From positions 1 to 64,000 of the forward strand of contig NZ_JAAWWS010000153.1 in the NCBI RefSeq assembly GCF_012272825.1: a stretch of 64,000 nt of DNA, read 5' to 3'. The notes beneath the pieces are model-generated. The model was not told the origin of the DNA. It searched no databases and saw nothing but the letters and a program-made list of their open reading frames with translations. Made by a program: the position numbers and the translations under genes. Below are positions 1 through 8,880 of this stretch, piece after piece (within the stretch, counting starts at the first letter, position 1; every line of letters starts with the position of its first letter). This DNA comes from Wenzhouxiangella sp. XN79A (GTDB lineage Bacteria; Pseudomonadota; Gammaproteobacteria; Xanthomonadales; Wenzhouxiangellaceae).

Positions 1-640
1 GCCGCCGGACACGGCTCCGGCAAGACGCGAAGAAAGCAAACCACCTCTCAGCCGCTTGTGGCCGACCAGCGACACACCGGCCTGGCCCTGGCTTCTCGGA
101 TGCATCCGGGGCCACTGTAAACCGCAGCCGGAGCGAGCCAGGGCGCGGGCCGAACACCGGCCCACCGACGCAATCCGGAAGCCCCTTCGCGTTCCGCCGC
201 CTGTAAGAGCGCTTTTGCCTACTTTTGTCGCGACTGACAAAAGTAGGTCGCCAGAAAGCGGACGAAGTCCGCGTGGCGAAACGCTTGTAGCCAGAACCCC
301 GGCACAGCCGCCGGACACGGCTCCGGCAAGACGCGAAGAAAGCAAACCACCTCTCAGCCGCTTGTGGCCGACCAGCGACACACCGGCCTGGCCCTGGCTT
401 CGAGGATGCATCCGGGGCCACTGTAAACCGCAGCCGGAGTGAGCCAGGGCGCTTCGCAGACACCGGCCCACCGACACAGTCCGGAAGCCCCATCGCGTTC
501 CGCCGCCTTCGAAGAGCGCTTTTGCCTACTTCTGTCGCGATTGACAAAAGCAGGTCGCCGGAACGCGCGAAGCGCGTGGCGAAACGCTTGTAGTCCGAAC
601 CCCGGCATGAACAGCCGGACCCGGCTCCAACGAGCCCTGC
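1..640. repeat. 306-bp tandem repeat, two units, left edge of window
   Basis: Bases 1-306 are repeated as 307 to about 612 with few changes; base 1 aligns with base 307. Each unit has a hairpin with 12-bp arms (218-229 CCTACTTTTGTC, 236-247 GACAAAAGTAGG) and a second small hairpin (258-263 with 267-272). A related copy in the same orientation lies at about 62166-62425. Open frames across the units are imperfect and differ between copies, so I treat the stretch as non-coding repeat DNA. The array probably continues to the left of the window. Confidence 0.8.
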
Positions 641-668
641 AGAAAACAACGACCACGCGACAGCACAG

Positions 669-1052
669 TCACCCTCCTCCCCCGGACCGCAATGCCACCC
701 GCAGGCGGCGCCAGCCGTCGGGATCGAGTTCGTCGCGGAACAGGCCGAATCGGCTCGAACCGGCGACAGGGTCATGCACGGTGAAGGCGCAGTAGAAGCC
801 GCTGCAGTAGGCCGGCTGCAAGGCACCCTGCAGACACTGGCCGGACGGTGTCCGGAGCCGGATCCGGCCGCCCTCGATTCGCTCGACGTGGTGGCGTCCG
901 GGCGAGCCGAGGAGCGCGTGAACGACAACGGCAACAACGAACAGCGTCGCCGGCAGTGCGGCCCAGGGTGAAATCGGTGCGGTAACGGCGGCGAGCACGG
1001 CCAGCGCGCCGACCAGGGTGACCAGCCAGGCGCGGGCCGAGGGTCCCGCCAC
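669..1052 (-). CDS. ygfX: YgfX-like small membrane protein
   Basis: This 127-residue protein has two adjacent hydrophobic segments in its first ~50 residues (about 8-25 and 29-48) followed by a short soluble tail. That is the size and shape of YgfX/CptA, a small inner-membrane protein usually encoded directly after sdhE. Here it begins 3 bp after the sdhE stop codon, so the two are almost certainly co-transcribed. In E. coli the ygfX-sdhE pair was described as toxin-antitoxin-like; SdhE is now understood as a flavinylation factor, and the role of YgfX is unsettled. The assignment rests on topology, length and position, because sequence conservation in this family is low. Confidence 0.6.
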   Translation of the reverse strand: MAGPSARAWLVTLVGALAVLAAVTAPISPWAALPATLFVVAVVVHALLGSPGRHHVERIEGGRIRLRTPSGQCLQGALQPAYCSGFYCAFTVHDPVAGSSRFGLFRDELDPDGWRRLRVALRSGGGG

Positions 1053-1055
1053 GTT

Positions 1056-1310
1056 TCAGGCCCTGCGCGCGACGATTCGGCCGACCAGGTCGACGAGTGC
1101 CGGATCGGCCGGCGTCGCGCGACCCGTCACCCAGTCCCACAAGGCATCGTCCTCGGCATCGAGCAGCTGGAGAAAGGTTGCGCGGGTCCCGGCATCGGCT
1201 GAATCCCAGTGCCGCTCGACCCAGCCGGTCAGCAACGTATCGAGTTCTCTCATGCCACGGCGGCAGCGCCAGCGCAGCTGGGAGATCGTTACGGAGGCCG
1301 GGTCAGCCAT
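1056..1310 (-). CDS. sdhE: SdhE, FAD assembly factor
   Basis: An 84-residue, all-soluble protein of the SdhE/YgfY family, which promotes covalent attachment of FAD to SdhA (and FrdA). The family signature is visible near the N-terminus as [12 protein letters not shown], with the conserved RGxxE core, followed by the acidic stretch [15 protein letters not shown]. The gene lies 77 bp downstream of sdhB and immediately upstream of ygfX, the usual arrangement when sdhE is part of the succinate dehydrogenase operon. The ATG at 1310 gives the normal family length. Confidence 0.9.
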   Translation of the reverse strand: MADPASVTISQLRWRCRRGMRELDTLLTGWVERHWDSADAGTRATFLQLLDAEDDALWDWVTGRATPADPALVDLVGRIVARRA

Positions 1311-1387
1311 CGCCGGGTCGAGTCGATTGCACTGCCGATCGGGGCGCGGGCACCACCGGGAGGTCCGGCGCAGCCGTGCCGAGCGGT

Positions 1388-2173
1388 TCAGACGCCACGA
1401 CGCTGGAGCATCATCTTCTTGATCTCCGCGATGGCCTTGGCCGGGTTGAGGCCCTTCGGGCAGGTCTTCGCGCAGTTCATGATGGTGTGACAGCGATAGA
1501 GCTTGAACGGGTCTTCCAGTGCATCCAGGCGCTCACCGGTGGCTTCGTCGCGCGAGTCGGCCAGCCATCGATAGGCCTGCAGCAGGATCGCCGGGCCGAG
1601 ATAGCGGTCGCCGTTCCACCAGTAGCTGGGGCAGGACGTCGTGCAGCAGGCGCACAGGATGCACTCGTAGAGTCCGTCCAGCTGCGCGCGGTCCTCGCGG
1701 GACTGCAGGCGCTCCTTGTCGGGCGGCGCCGGGCTCTGGGTGCGGATCCACGGGCGGATCGAGGCGTACTGCGCATAGAAGTGGGTCAGGTCCGGCACCA
1801 GGTCCTTGACCACCGGCATGTGCGGCAGCGGGTAGATCTTCACATCGCCCTTGATCTCGTCGATGCCCTTGGTGCAGGCCAGCGTATTGGTGCCGTCGAT
1901 GTTGAACGCGCAGGAGCCGCAGATTCCTTCGCGACAGGAGCGTCGGAAGGTCAGCGTCGGGTCGTATTCGTTCTTGATCTTGATCAGCGCGTCGAGCACC
2001 ATCGGCCCGCACTTGTCCAGGTCCACGTCGAACCGGTCGATGCGCGGGTTCTCGCCGGAATCGGGATCCCAGCGGTAGATGCGGAAGGTCTTGGTCCGCG
2101 ACGCCCCGTCCGGGGCCGGGAACTGCTTGCCTTCGCGGATCCGGGAGTTCTTCGGAAGTCGGAATTCAGCCAT
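1388..2173 (-). CDS. sdhB: Succinate dehydrogenase iron-sulfur subunit
   Basis: SdhB (261 aa) carries electrons from the flavin of SdhA to the membrane quinone site through three iron-sulfur clusters. The 2Fe-2S ligands are seen in CREGICGSC (about residues 79-87) plus a later LAC cysteine. The ferredoxin-like half has [12 protein letters not shown] (about 172-183) and a second group ending CAKTCPKGL for the 4Fe-4S and 3Fe-4S clusters. Length is slightly above the usual ~235-260 because of a short N-terminal extension. It follows sdhA by 39 bp and is read in the order sdhC-D-A-B-E-ygfX. Confidence 0.97.
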   Translation of the reverse strand: MAEFRLPKNSRIREGKQFPAPDGASRTKTFRIYRWDPDSGENPRIDRFDVDLDKCGPMVLDALIKIKNEYDPTLTFRRSCREGICGSCAFNIDGTNTLACTKGIDEIKGDVKIYPLPHMPVVKDLVPDLTHFYAQYASIRPWIRTQSPAPPDKERLQSREDRAQLDGLYECILCACCTTSCPSYWWNGDRYLGPAILLQAYRWLADSRDEATGERLDALEDPFKLYRCHTIMNCAKTCPKGLNPAKAIAEIKKMMLQRRGV

Positions 2174-2212
2174 GGATACGGTTCCGTCTCGTTCGTGGGC
2201 GGGTGGCGAGGA

Positions 2213-4003
2213 TCAGTAGGTCCGCTTCTTCGGCGGGATCACGTCGACGTCGTCGGACAGCGTGTACATGTGCACCGGCCGGTAATCGATCGTGGTGCCG
2301 CCCTTGTCGTCCATCCAGATCAGGCTGTGCTTCATCCAGTTCTCGTCGTCGCGATCCGGATGGTCCTCGTGGGCATGCGCGCCGCGCGATTCCTTGCGGT
2401 TCTCGGCCGAGGCCATGGTCGTGACCGCGTTGCCGAGCAGGTTGCGCAGCTCCAGGGTCTCGACCAGGTCGGAGTTCCAGATCATGCCGCGGTCGGAAAC
2501 CTTGACGTCATCGAAGGCCGCGTTGATCTCGCGGATCCTCTCCAGCCCCTGGGCCAGCGTTTCGTCGGTGCGAAACACCGCCGCGTCTTCCTGCATCGTA
2601 CGCTGCATGCGATTGCGGATCTCGGCCGTTGCGCTGCTGCCGTCGGCGTGACGGATCCGGTCGAATTCACCGATCAGGCCATCGACGATGTCGGCCGACA
2701 GGGTCTTGTGCGACTGGTTCGGCTTCATGGTCGCGGCACATCGCTTCGCGACGGCACGGCCGAACACGATCAGGTCGAGCAGCGAGTTCGAGCCCAGCCG
2801 GTTCGCGCCGTGGACGGACACGCAGCCGGCCTCGCCGATCGCGTAGAGCCCCTGGACCACGGCATCCGGATCGCCGTCCTTGAGCGTGACCACTTCGCCG
2901 TGGTAGTTGGTCGGAATGCCGCCCATGTTGTAATGCACGGTCGGGAGTACCGGGATCGGTTCCCGGGTCACATCGACGCCTGCGAAGATCTTCGCGGTCT
3001 CGGCGATGCCGGGCAGCCGTTCGTTGATGACCTCGGGTCCGAGGTGCTGCAGGTTCAGGTGGATGTGGTCGCCGTCGGCACCGACGCCGCGTCCCTCGCG
3101 GATTTCGATCGTCATCGAGCGGGACACCACGTCGCGCGAGGCCAGGTCCTTGGCGTTCGGCGCGTAGCGTTCCATGAAGCGTTCGCCCTCGGCGTTGGTC
3201 AGGTAGCCGCCCTCGCCCCGAACGCCCTCGGTAATCAGGCAACCGGCGCCGTAGACCCCGGTCGGATGGAACTGGACGAACTCCATGTCCTGCAGCGGCA
3301 GGCCTGCGCGCAGCACCATGCCGTTGCCGTCGCCGGTGCAGGTATGGGCCGAGGTCGCCGACAGCCAGGCACGACCGTAGCCGCCGGTGGCCAGGATCAC
3401 GGCATGGGCGCGGAACACATGCAGCTTGCCGGTGGACAGGTCCCAGGCCAGTACGCCGCGACAGGCCCCTTCCTCGTCCATGATCAGGTCGATGGCGAAG
3501 AACTCGATGAAGAATTGCGCGTCGTGCTTCAGCGACTGCTGGTAGAGCGTATGCAGGATGGCGTGACCGGTGCGGTCGGCCGCCGCGCAGGTGCGCTGTG
3601 CGGTGCCCTCACCGAAATGCGTGGTCATGCCGCCGAACGGACGCTGATAGATCTTGCCTTCTTCGGTGCGCGAGAACGGCACACCGAAATGCTCGAGCTC
3701 GATCACCGACGGGATGGCCTCGCGGCACATGTATTCGATCGCGTCCTGGTCACCCAGCCAGTCCGACCCCTTGATGGTGTCGTACATGTGCCAGCGCCAG
3801 TCGTCCTCGCCCATGTTGCCGAGGGCTGCGCTCATCCCGCCCTGCGCGGCGACGGTGTGCGAGCGGGTCGGGAACACCTTGGTGACGCAGGCAGTATTCA
3901 GGCCGGTCGCAGCCAGGCCCATGGTGGCGCGCAGACCGGCACCACCGGCGCCGACGACGACCACGTCGTATTCATGCGTTTCGATCTCGTAGTTCTTGGA
4001 CAT
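2213..4003 (-). CDS. sdhA: Succinate dehydrogenase flavoprotein subunit
   Basis: SdhA (596 aa) oxidises succinate to fumarate and holds covalently bound FAD. Visible marks are the N-terminal dinucleotide fold VVVGAGGAG (residues ~15-23), the FAD-linking histidine in SHTVAAQGG (about residue 48), the fumarate-reductase-family region [17 protein letters not shown] and the conserved [13 protein letters not shown] (about residue 397). Length matches the family. Its maturation factors are encoded nearby: SdhE downstream of sdhB and an SDHAF4-like gene upstream of sdhC. A long open frame runs antisense through this gene and is a GC-bias artefact. Confidence 0.98.
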   Translation of the reverse strand: MSKNYEIETHEYDVVVVGAGGAGLRATMGLAATGLNTACVTKVFPTRSHTVAAQGGMSAALGNMGEDDWRWHMYDTIKGSDWLGDQDAIEYMCREAIPSVIELEHFGVPFSRTEEGKIYQRPFGGMTTHFGEGTAQRTCAAADRTGHAILHTLYQQSLKHDAQFFIEFFAIDLIMDEEGACRGVLAWDLSTGKLHVFRAHAVILATGGYGRAWLSATSAHTCTGDGNGMVLRAGLPLQDMEFVQFHPTGVYGAGCLITEGVRGEGGYLTNAEGERFMERYAPNAKDLASRDVVSRSMTIEIREGRGVGADGDHIHLNLQHLGPEVINERLPGIAETAKIFAGVDVTREPIPVLPTVHYNMGGIPTNYHGEVVTLKDGDPDAVVQGLYAIGEAGCVSVHGANRLGSNSLLDLIVFGRAVAKRCAATMKPNQSHKTLSADIVDGLIGEFDRIRHADGSSATAEIRNRMQRTMQEDAAVFRTDETLAQGLERIREINAAFDDVKVSDRGMIWNSDLVETLELRNLLGNAVTTMASAENRKESRGAHAHEDHPDRDDENWMKHSLIWMDDKGGTTIDYRPVHMYTLSDDVDVIPPKKRTY

Positions 4004-4079
4004 CGGGGAATTCGAATCCTTGCAGCGTTTCTTGTCGAGCAGCGCTTCCGGCGCGGGGAGGATGCAGCGCAGCGGCGCG

Positions 4080-4463
4080 TCAGTTGGCGAACGCGACGTC
4101 GAGAATGGACACCACCGCGATCAGTGCACCGAAAATCGCGCCGGCGGCCACGAGAACCTGCAGTGCAAGCTCCGTCGGGCGATGGTGGATGTAGTCGCCG
4201 ATCACGACCTGCAGCCCGAGTCGACCGTGGTAGAACGAGGCCAGCACGAACAGGATGGCCATCGCAGCATTCCACGGCGACGCCAGCCAGGCCGAGGCGG
4301 TCTCGAAATCGGCCCCCGCCAGGACCGAAAGCGCCCACACCAGCCACAGCACCAGCGGGACCAGCAGAATCGCACTGAACCGCTGCGACCACCAGTGATC
4401 GACACCGTCTCCGGCCGCGCCGTGGTTGTGTGCGTTGGCAAGCGGATTTCTCAGCGGCTTCAT
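4080..4463 (-). CDS. sdhD: Succinate dehydrogenase membrane anchor subunit
   Basis: SdhD (127 aa) is one of the two membrane anchors that bind heme b and ubiquinone. Three hydrophobic segments are visible. The family marks are [18 protein letters not shown] near the first helix and [17 protein letters not shown] in the second, which includes the histidine expected to ligate heme and the DY pair near the quinone site. The ATG at 4463 overlaps the sdhC stop as ATGA, implying translational coupling. An in-frame extension further upstream would run through sdhC and is not credible. Confidence 0.93.
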   Translation of the reverse strand: MKPLRNPLANAHNHGAAGDGVDHWWSQRFSAILLVPLVLWLVWALSVLAGADFETASAWLASPWNAAMAILFVLASFYHGRLGLQVVIGDYIHHRPTELALQVLVAAGAIFGALIAVVSILDVAFAN

Positions 4464-4864
4464 GCAGCACCTCCCAGCATCGGAACCAGCCAGACGATGG
4501 CGGTGAGCACGAACGCGCCGATGACCACTGCGACTCCCGACGCCTTGGCCGGGCCGAGTTCGAGCATCATCCCGGCGTCCCAGAACAGGTGACGGATGCC
4601 GTTGAGCAGGTGATAGAACAGCGCCAGCGTCCACCCCACCAGCACGGCGACGACCAGCGGCGCCGACAGCCACCCGGTCACGGTCGCGAAGGCATCCGGG
4701 CCGGACGCCAGCGCAACCAGCCAGGCCACCACGAGCAGGGTTCCTGCCGACAGCAGCAGCCCGGTGATCCGATGCAGGATGGACAGTACCGACGTCCATT
4801 GCGGACGATAGATCTGCAGATGCGGGGAAAGAGGTCGTTGGTCTTCGGTGGTACGCGTGGTCAT
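4460..4864 (-). CDS. sdhC: Succinate dehydrogenase cytochrome b556 subunit
   Basis: SdhC (134 aa), the second heme/quinone anchor. The N-terminal family motif reads RPLSPHLQIYRPQWTSVLS followed by ILHRITG, and the heme-histidine region reads HLLNGIRHLFWD. Three transmembrane segments are visible. I chose the ATG at 4864 because the protein then starts a few residues before the conserved RPLSPHL motif. A longer open frame extends to 5125 but overlaps the SDHAF4-like gene on the same strand in another frame. It is the second gene of the cluster and overlaps sdhD by 4 bp. Confidence 0.94.
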   Translation of the reverse strand: MTTRTTEDQRPLSPHLQIYRPQWTSVLSILHRITGLLLSAGTLLVVAWLVALASGPDAFATVTGWLSAPLVVAVLVGWTLALFYHLLNGIRHLFWDAGMMLELGPAKASGVAVVIGAFVLTAIVWLVPMLGGAA

Positions 4865-4967
4865 TCTTGCCTGCCGGGTTTCGGTGGATTCCAGGGTCTG
4901 ATGCAGTCCGGGACCTGAGGATCGGCTCGACGACGCGAACGCGAGACCGGCCCCGGCGTGCGCAAGG

Positions 4968-5189
4968 TCAGAAATCGATACAGCGCCCGTTCTTTTCCCA
5001 ATCGCCGTACCGGGTGGGCTCGGGGCCCTTCCGACCGCCGTATTCGCGGGGCCGCTCGTCGCCATCGACGCTGCGCTCGGGTGCCCTCTCCCGCGCCACG
5101 CGGTCGGACGGGTCGTTCGGCACACTGCGGCCGCGGCGATCGCTCCGACTCGCGTCGGGCGCGCGAGGAACTTCGCTGTTCTCTACCAT
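4968..5189 (-). CDS. SDHAF4-like (DUF1674) succinate dehydrogenase assembly factor
   Basis: A 73-residue, highly charged protein whose C-terminus GPEPTRYGDWEKNGRCIDF is the hallmark of the DUF1674/SDHAF4 family. In mitochondria SDHAF4 binds flavinylated SDHA, protects it from oxidative damage and promotes its pairing with SDHB. The N-terminal ~45 residues are low-complexity and probably disordered. The gene lies 103 bp upstream of sdhC on the same strand, so context supports the role independently of sequence. The ATG at 5189 is the only reasonable start. The function in this organism is inferred from family and position. Confidence 0.85.
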   Translation of the reverse strand: MVENSEVPRAPDASRSDRRGRSVPNDPSDRVARERAPERSVDGDERPREYGGRKGPEPTRYGDWEKNGRCIDF

Positions 5190-5224
5190 GTCTGCATTCT
5201 ACCGCCATGCCGTGAGTGGATGTC

Positions 5225-6046
5225 ATGACGATGCACCCGAAATCCGACTGCCCGCCCTTGCCGGAGCTGGCATCGCTGTCGATCGAAGGCCCCGATGCCG
5301 CTGCGTTTCTCCAGGCCCAGTTGACCGCCGACGTCGCGGCCATGCCACCGGATCGCTGGTCACCCGCCGCCTGGTGCGACCCCAGGGGTCGCGTGCTCGC
5401 CGTGATGCTGGTCCTGCCGGGTCCACCGACGTTCCTTGTTGCGCTGCCCGGCCCTGTTGCCGAACAGGTGCGCACCCGCATGGACATGTTCAGGATCGGT
5501 CGGAAAGTGACGATTTCCGTCGGCAAGGAGGCCGGCCCCGGCGGCAATGGTGCCCCGCTCGCCCACGATCCGGACCGCCGTCTCGGCATTCCGGACTCGC
5601 CGCCGAGCGAGGCCGACCGGGCCGCCTGGTGGGCGGCCGAGGTCGATGCCGGCATGCCGTGGATCCTGCCCGACACCGCAGGCCGGTTCCTGCCGCAGAT
5701 GCTGGGTCTCGAACGGCTCGGCGGCCTGAGTTACCGCAAGGGCTGCTATCCCGGCCAGGAAGTCGTCGCCCGCGTCCATTATCGGGGCCGGGTCACCCAG
5801 CGCCTGGCGCGGTTCGAACTCCTCGGCCCGGCACCCGGCGCCGGCCAGGCCCTCGATCTCGGTGACTGTGCCGGAACGGTTCTCTACGCGGTCGACATCC
5901 GGGCGGCGGTTCCGACCAGCCGGGGGTTGATGGTCGTTCCCGCCAACGCTCGGCCGGAACCCGGCGGCAGCGGCGACTCGCATTCCCGGACGCTTCGATG
6001 GGCGTTGGTTGAGCCGAATCACGCTGTGCTACCATCCGGCCCGTAA
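5225..6046 (+). CDS. ygfZ: YgfZ, folate-dependent iron-sulfur cluster repair protein
   Basis: YgfZ/GcvT-like protein (273 aa from the ATG at 5225) that supports assembly or repair of certain iron-sulfur enzymes using tetrahydrofolate. The diagnostic KGCYPGQE motif, containing the functional cysteine, is present in GGLSYRKGCYPGQEVVARVH about two-thirds along the protein. It is divergent from the SDHAF4/sdh cluster, whose SdhB is itself an Fe-S protein. Start is uncertain: GTG at 5216, ATG at 5225 and ATG at 5231 are all in frame; a GAGTGG element just before 5225 makes that one preferable. Confidence 0.9.
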   Translation: MTMHPKSDCPPLPELASLSIEGPDAAAFLQAQLTADVAAMPPDRWSPAAWCDPRGRVLAVMLVLPGPPTFLVALPGPVAEQVRTRMDMFRIGRKVTISVGKEAGPGGNGAPLAHDPDRRLGIPDSPPSEADRAAWWAAEVDAGMPWILPDTAGRFLPQMLGLERLGGLSYRKGCYPGQEVVARVHYRGRVTQRLARFELLGPAPGAGQALDLGDCAGTVLYAVDIRAAVPTSRGLMVVPANARPEPGGSGDSHSRTLRWALVEPNHAVLPSGP

Positions 6047-6113
6047 ATTGCATTTTCATTCAAGAAGCGAACAACAACTGCTCGATGAAAATCTGCAACG
6101 GGGTCAGACAACG

Positions 6114-7034
6114 ATGAACATCCGCTCGAACAGGTCGTCGCGATCGACCGAATCCGTCCTCCGATTCCTGCTCCCTCCGCTTCTTGTCCTGTTCGTGCTG
6201 GTCTCGAACACGACAGCTGCGCAGGACGAGCCGACAGAACCGCAGGCTGCGGCTGCCGAAGCGGGCGCCGAACGCGTCGAGGTACCGATCCAGGACGTGA
6301 CCGGCCCGATCGAACTGCTGGTCAACCCGATCTACCTGCCCGACCAGGCCGAACTGGTCTACCAGCCGTTGATCGACTACCTGCGGGAAGTCACCGGGCT
6401 GGATCTTCGCCTGGCCACGGTCCGGAACTTCCATCGATACTGGCTGGAAGCCCGCCGGGACGATGCCGCGCCGCTGATCCTCGAAGATTCGCACATGGCC
6501 GCCTGGCGAATGAACAACCATGGCTACACGCCGCTGGTGACCACGCAGCGTCCGATCACGTTCTCGCTGCTGGCCAGCAATGCCAGCATGGAGCCCTCGC
6601 TCGACGAATTCGTCGGCAAGCGGGTCTCCACGCTGCCGTCGCCAAGCCTCGGTTTTCTCATCCTCAGTTCCTGGTACGACAATCCGCTGCAGCAACCGGT
6701 GATCCTGTCCAATGCCAGCTCGTGGCTGGACGCCGTGGAGATCGTGTTCTCGATGGAAGCCGACGCGGCCATCGTGCCGCGCGGCATCGCCGAGAAGTAC
6801 CCCAACCTGGTGACCGTGGCGACATCCGAAGAACTGCCGGGCATGACGCTGTCGGCCGGCCCGGGCGTACCGGAAAGCGTGCGGCAAGCGCTGGTCGAGG
6901 CGATGAGCGTGCTGCACGAGAATCCCGACCACCACGCGGCGCTGTTCGAACTGGACGTGGACCGGTTCGTGCAGGCCGATCCGGCCGACTACACCGACCT
7001 CGATCGCTGGCTGAACAACATCTTCGCGCTCTGA
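6114..7034 (+). CDS. PhnD-like periplasmic phosphate/phosphonate-type binding protein
   Basis: A 306-residue exported protein. A signal peptide with hydrophobic core LLPPLLVLFVLVSNTTAAQ and likely cleavage after AA precedes a ligand-binding domain of the phosphonate/phosphite ABC-transporter substrate-binding superfamily. The start of that domain is seen in LVNPIYLPDQAELVYQPLI, followed by a central FVGKRVSTLPSPSLGF segment typical of the hinge. No permease or ATPase gene is adjacent, so it may work as an orphan sensor or with a transporter elsewhere; the ligand cannot be told. The ATG at 6114 places the signal peptide properly. An upstream in-frame start at 6009 would overlap ygfZ. Confidence 0.75.
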   Translation: MNIRSNRSSRSTESVLRFLLPPLLVLFVLVSNTTAAQDEPTEPQAAAAEAGAERVEVPIQDVTGPIELLVNPIYLPDQAELVYQPLIDYLREVTGLDLRLATVRNFHRYWLEARRDDAAPLILEDSHMAAWRMNNHGYTPLVTTQRPITFSLLASNASMEPSLDEFVGKRVSTLPSPSLGFLILSSWYDNPLQQPVILSNASSWLDAVEIVFSMEADAAIVPRGIAEKYPNLVTVATSEELPGMTLSAGPGVPESVRQALVEAMSVLHENPDHHAALFELDVDRFVQADPADYTDLDRWLNNIFAL

Positions 7035-7085
7035 GGCGAGTCGTCGCCCCGGGGTTTTTCGACCCCGCGCCGGCTTCAACGATCG

Positions 7086-7113
7086 AAACGGCAGCCCTGG
7101 CGGCTGCCGTTTT
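7086..7113. terminator. Bidirectional intrinsic terminator
   Basis: A perfect 10-bp stem (AACGGCAGCC, 7087-7096, with GGCTGCCGTT, 7102-7111) and 5-nt loop, flanked by As on the left and Ts on the right. It lies between the convergent ends of the binding-protein gene and the methyltransferase gene, so it can serve both. Confidence 0.8.
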
Positions 7114-7146
7114 CGTTAGCGACGCCCGAGCGTCCCGATCCGACGG

Positions 7147-7968
7147 TCAGCGACGAGCGACCAGGTAGGCGATCCAGCCCGCGTCGGCGTCGCCCTGTTC
7201 GGTTGCGGTGTAGATGCCGTCGCCCTCGCCGGTTTCTTCGTCGGTGCCTTCCCAGTAGATTTCGGCCGACGAGAACCCGGCTTCGAGCAACAGCTCGCGG
7301 ACCTCGGGCAGCGTCCACAGCCGCCAGTGATAGACGAAGGCGTCGTGCAGTTCCGATCCGTCCGGAAATTCGAAGTGGATCCTGCAGGTCATGTGCTGGT
7401 TGATCGGATTGAACGCGTCCTGATCCCAGACGTAGGTGAAATCGTCGTGCTCGGTGCGTTCCTCCAGCTCCTGGTGGGCCTCGTAGCCGCCGAAGGCGTC
7501 GAGGAACAGGATGCCGTCGTCGACCAGTGCGGCGCGCGCCCGCTCGAAATAGCGGCGCAGCCTGTCGCGAGTGGTGAACAGGTAATAACTGAAGTTCATC
7601 GCCAGCACCGCGTCGACCTTCGGTGTTTCGACCTCCAGCACGTCGCCTTCGACCAATTCGATGCGCGCACGCGCATCGGCGGACAGGCGAGCAAGATGAT
7701 GTTCGCGCCCCCAGTCCAGGGTCGGCCGATCCAGATCGACACCGATCGCCCGGTGCGCCTCGCCCTGCCCGACCCAGTACGCCGAGGTATGGGCGGTGCC
7801 GCAGAAATCCTCGCGGATCGACGCCAGCGGTCGCCCGGCGAGGGCCTCGAAGGTCTCGGACACGAACTCCATTTCCGATTCCGGGTCTTGCACGCTGGCC
7901 TCGTACAGCACATGCCGATCGGCCCGCTCGGCCATCGTGGTCTGCTTGTTCTTCTTCGCTTTCGCCAT
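7147..7968 (-). CDS. Class I SAM-dependent methyltransferase
   Basis: A 273-residue cytosolic protein with a Rossmann-type methyltransferase fold. Motif I is degenerate (DFCGTAHTSAYW), motif II appears as AIGVDLDRPTLDWG, with acidic motif III at LVEGDVLEV and motif IV VDAVLAMNFSYYLFTTR. The C-terminal half contains FVYHWRLWTLPEVRELLLEA, a pattern common in small-molecule methyltransferases. The N-terminus is lysine-rich (MAKAKKNKQ). An AGGGAAC element precedes the ATG at 7968. Substrate is unknown and the neighbours give no hint: it is a single gene between a terminator and a repeat cluster. Confidence 0.75.
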   Translation of the reverse strand: MAKAKKNKQTTMAERADRHVLYEASVQDPESEMEFVSETFEALAGRPLASIREDFCGTAHTSAYWVGQGEAHRAIGVDLDRPTLDWGREHHLARLSADARARIELVEGDVLEVETPKVDAVLAMNFSYYLFTTRDRLRRYFERARAALVDDGILFLDAFGGYEAHQELEERTEHDDFTYVWDQDAFNPINQHMTCRIHFEFPDGSELHDAFVYHWRLWTLPEVRELLLEAGFSSAEIYWEGTDEETGEGDGIYTATEQGDADAGWIAYLVARR

Positions 7969-8036
7969 GTTGTTCCCTAGGGTTCCGATGAGGTGGAGAA
8001 CGCCTGCGATTCCGGGCCGGGGAGCCCGGGCCCTTC

Positions 8037-8238
8037 GTGCGCGGGATCGCCGGCGCGCAGGTGTCCGGAGCGCACTTCGTGTGCGTGAGGAACCCGAGCA
8101 CCGCCGAGCCCGACCGGCATGCTCGAAGAGCAGGTCCGGGCCGAGCGTTCGTGAGGTCCTCTGTGCGTGGGATCGCCGGCGCGCAGGTGTCCGGAGCGCA
8201 CTTCGTGTGCGTGAGGAACCCGAGCACCGCCGAGCCCG
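8037..8238. repeat. Pair of 76-bp direct repeats
   Basis: Bases 8037-8112 and 8163-8238 are nearly identical over 76 bp (offset 126), with shared core GGGATCGCCGGCGCGCAGG. They occupy the gap between the methyltransferase gene and the end of pgsA. The spacer between them begins the left arm of a large inverted repeat. No coding content is credible; the open frames differ between copies. Confidence 0.8.
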
Positions 8239-8265
8239 CGCACAGAGGACCTCACGAGCGCTCGG
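8141..8265. repeat. Inverted repeat with 27-bp arms enclosing the second direct repeat
   Basis: Left arm 8141-8167 and right arm 8239-8265 are complementary at 26 of 27 positions. The right arm spans the pgsA stop codon (8252-8254) and its last codons, so in pgsA mRNA this would form a long stem-loop immediately at the 3' end and could act as a terminator or mRNA-stabilising structure. Confidence 0.7.
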
Positions 8266-8815
8266 CCGTGATTGCAGGCCAGGCGGAGCGCAGGTAGATC
8301 ACCATCGACCAGATCGTCAACCCCGCCGCAATCACCAGCAGCACGCGCCCGATCGTCATGACCGGAAGATCCAGCAACGGCTCGCCATACAGCAGGAAGC
8401 CGATCGCGACCATCTGGAAGACGGTCTTGGACTTGCCGACCGCCGAGACCCTGACGCGGGCCCGCTGGCCGATCTCGGCCATCCATTCCCGCAGCGCGGA
8501 AATCGTGATCTCGCGACCGAGGATGATCGCCGCGGCCAGCGCCAGCAGGATCTCGGGGTGCTTCTGCACGATCAGAACCAGCGCCACGGCGACCAGCAGC
8601 TTGTCGGCGACCGGGTCGAGAAAGGCCCCGAACGGGCTCATCATCTCGTAGCGGCGCGCGATCCAGCCATCGGCCCAGTCAGTGATCCCCGCGGCGATGA
8701 ACAGGCCGACGACGACTTCGTTCGACCAACCGTACGGCAGGTAGAACACGACAACGAGCACCGGAATGATCACGATGCGCAGCAGGGTCAGGACGGTGGG
8801 AAGGTTGAGGGTCAA
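8252..8815 (-). CDS. pgsA: CDP-diacylglycerol-glycerol-3-phosphate 3-phosphatidyltransferase
   Basis: PgsA makes phosphatidylglycerophosphate, the committed step to phosphatidylglycerol and cardiolipin. The CDP-alcohol phosphotransferase signature DGx2ARx8Gx3Dx3D is present as TDWADGWIARRYEMMSPFGA followed by FLDPVADK, and the family stretch ITISALREWMAEIGQRARV is also clear. Four or more hydrophobic segments are visible. No ATG or GTG is available near the conserved N-terminus (LNLPTVLTLLRIV), so a TTG at 8815 is the most likely start; no strong Shine-Dalgarno precedes it. It follows uvrC by about 65 bp, the common uvrC-pgsA pairing. Confidence 0.9.
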   Translation of the reverse strand: MTLNLPTVLTLLRIVIIPVLVVVFYLPYGWSNEVVVGLFIAAGITDWADGWIARRYEMMSPFGAFLDPVADKLLVAVALVLIVQKHPEILLALAAAIILGREITISALREWMAEIGQRARVRVSAVGKSKTVFQMVAIGFLLYGEPLLDLPVMTIGRVLLVIAAGLTIWSMVIYLRSAWPAITAERS

Positions 8816-8880
8816 GGCCGGTGGAGAGTTGGAGCGGTCCCGATATGGTACGCGGTTCGGTCGCGCCGTGGCCACGTACG

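Noticed and set aside
1-640. Possible protein repeats read from the 306-bp units
   Set aside because: The frames carry stops and shifts between copies, with no start signals; the shared feature is DNA hairpins, not protein.
1097-4378. A 1093-codon open frame antisense to the sdh genes
   Set aside because: It runs through sdhB and sdhA, which are certain, and has no recognisable domain.
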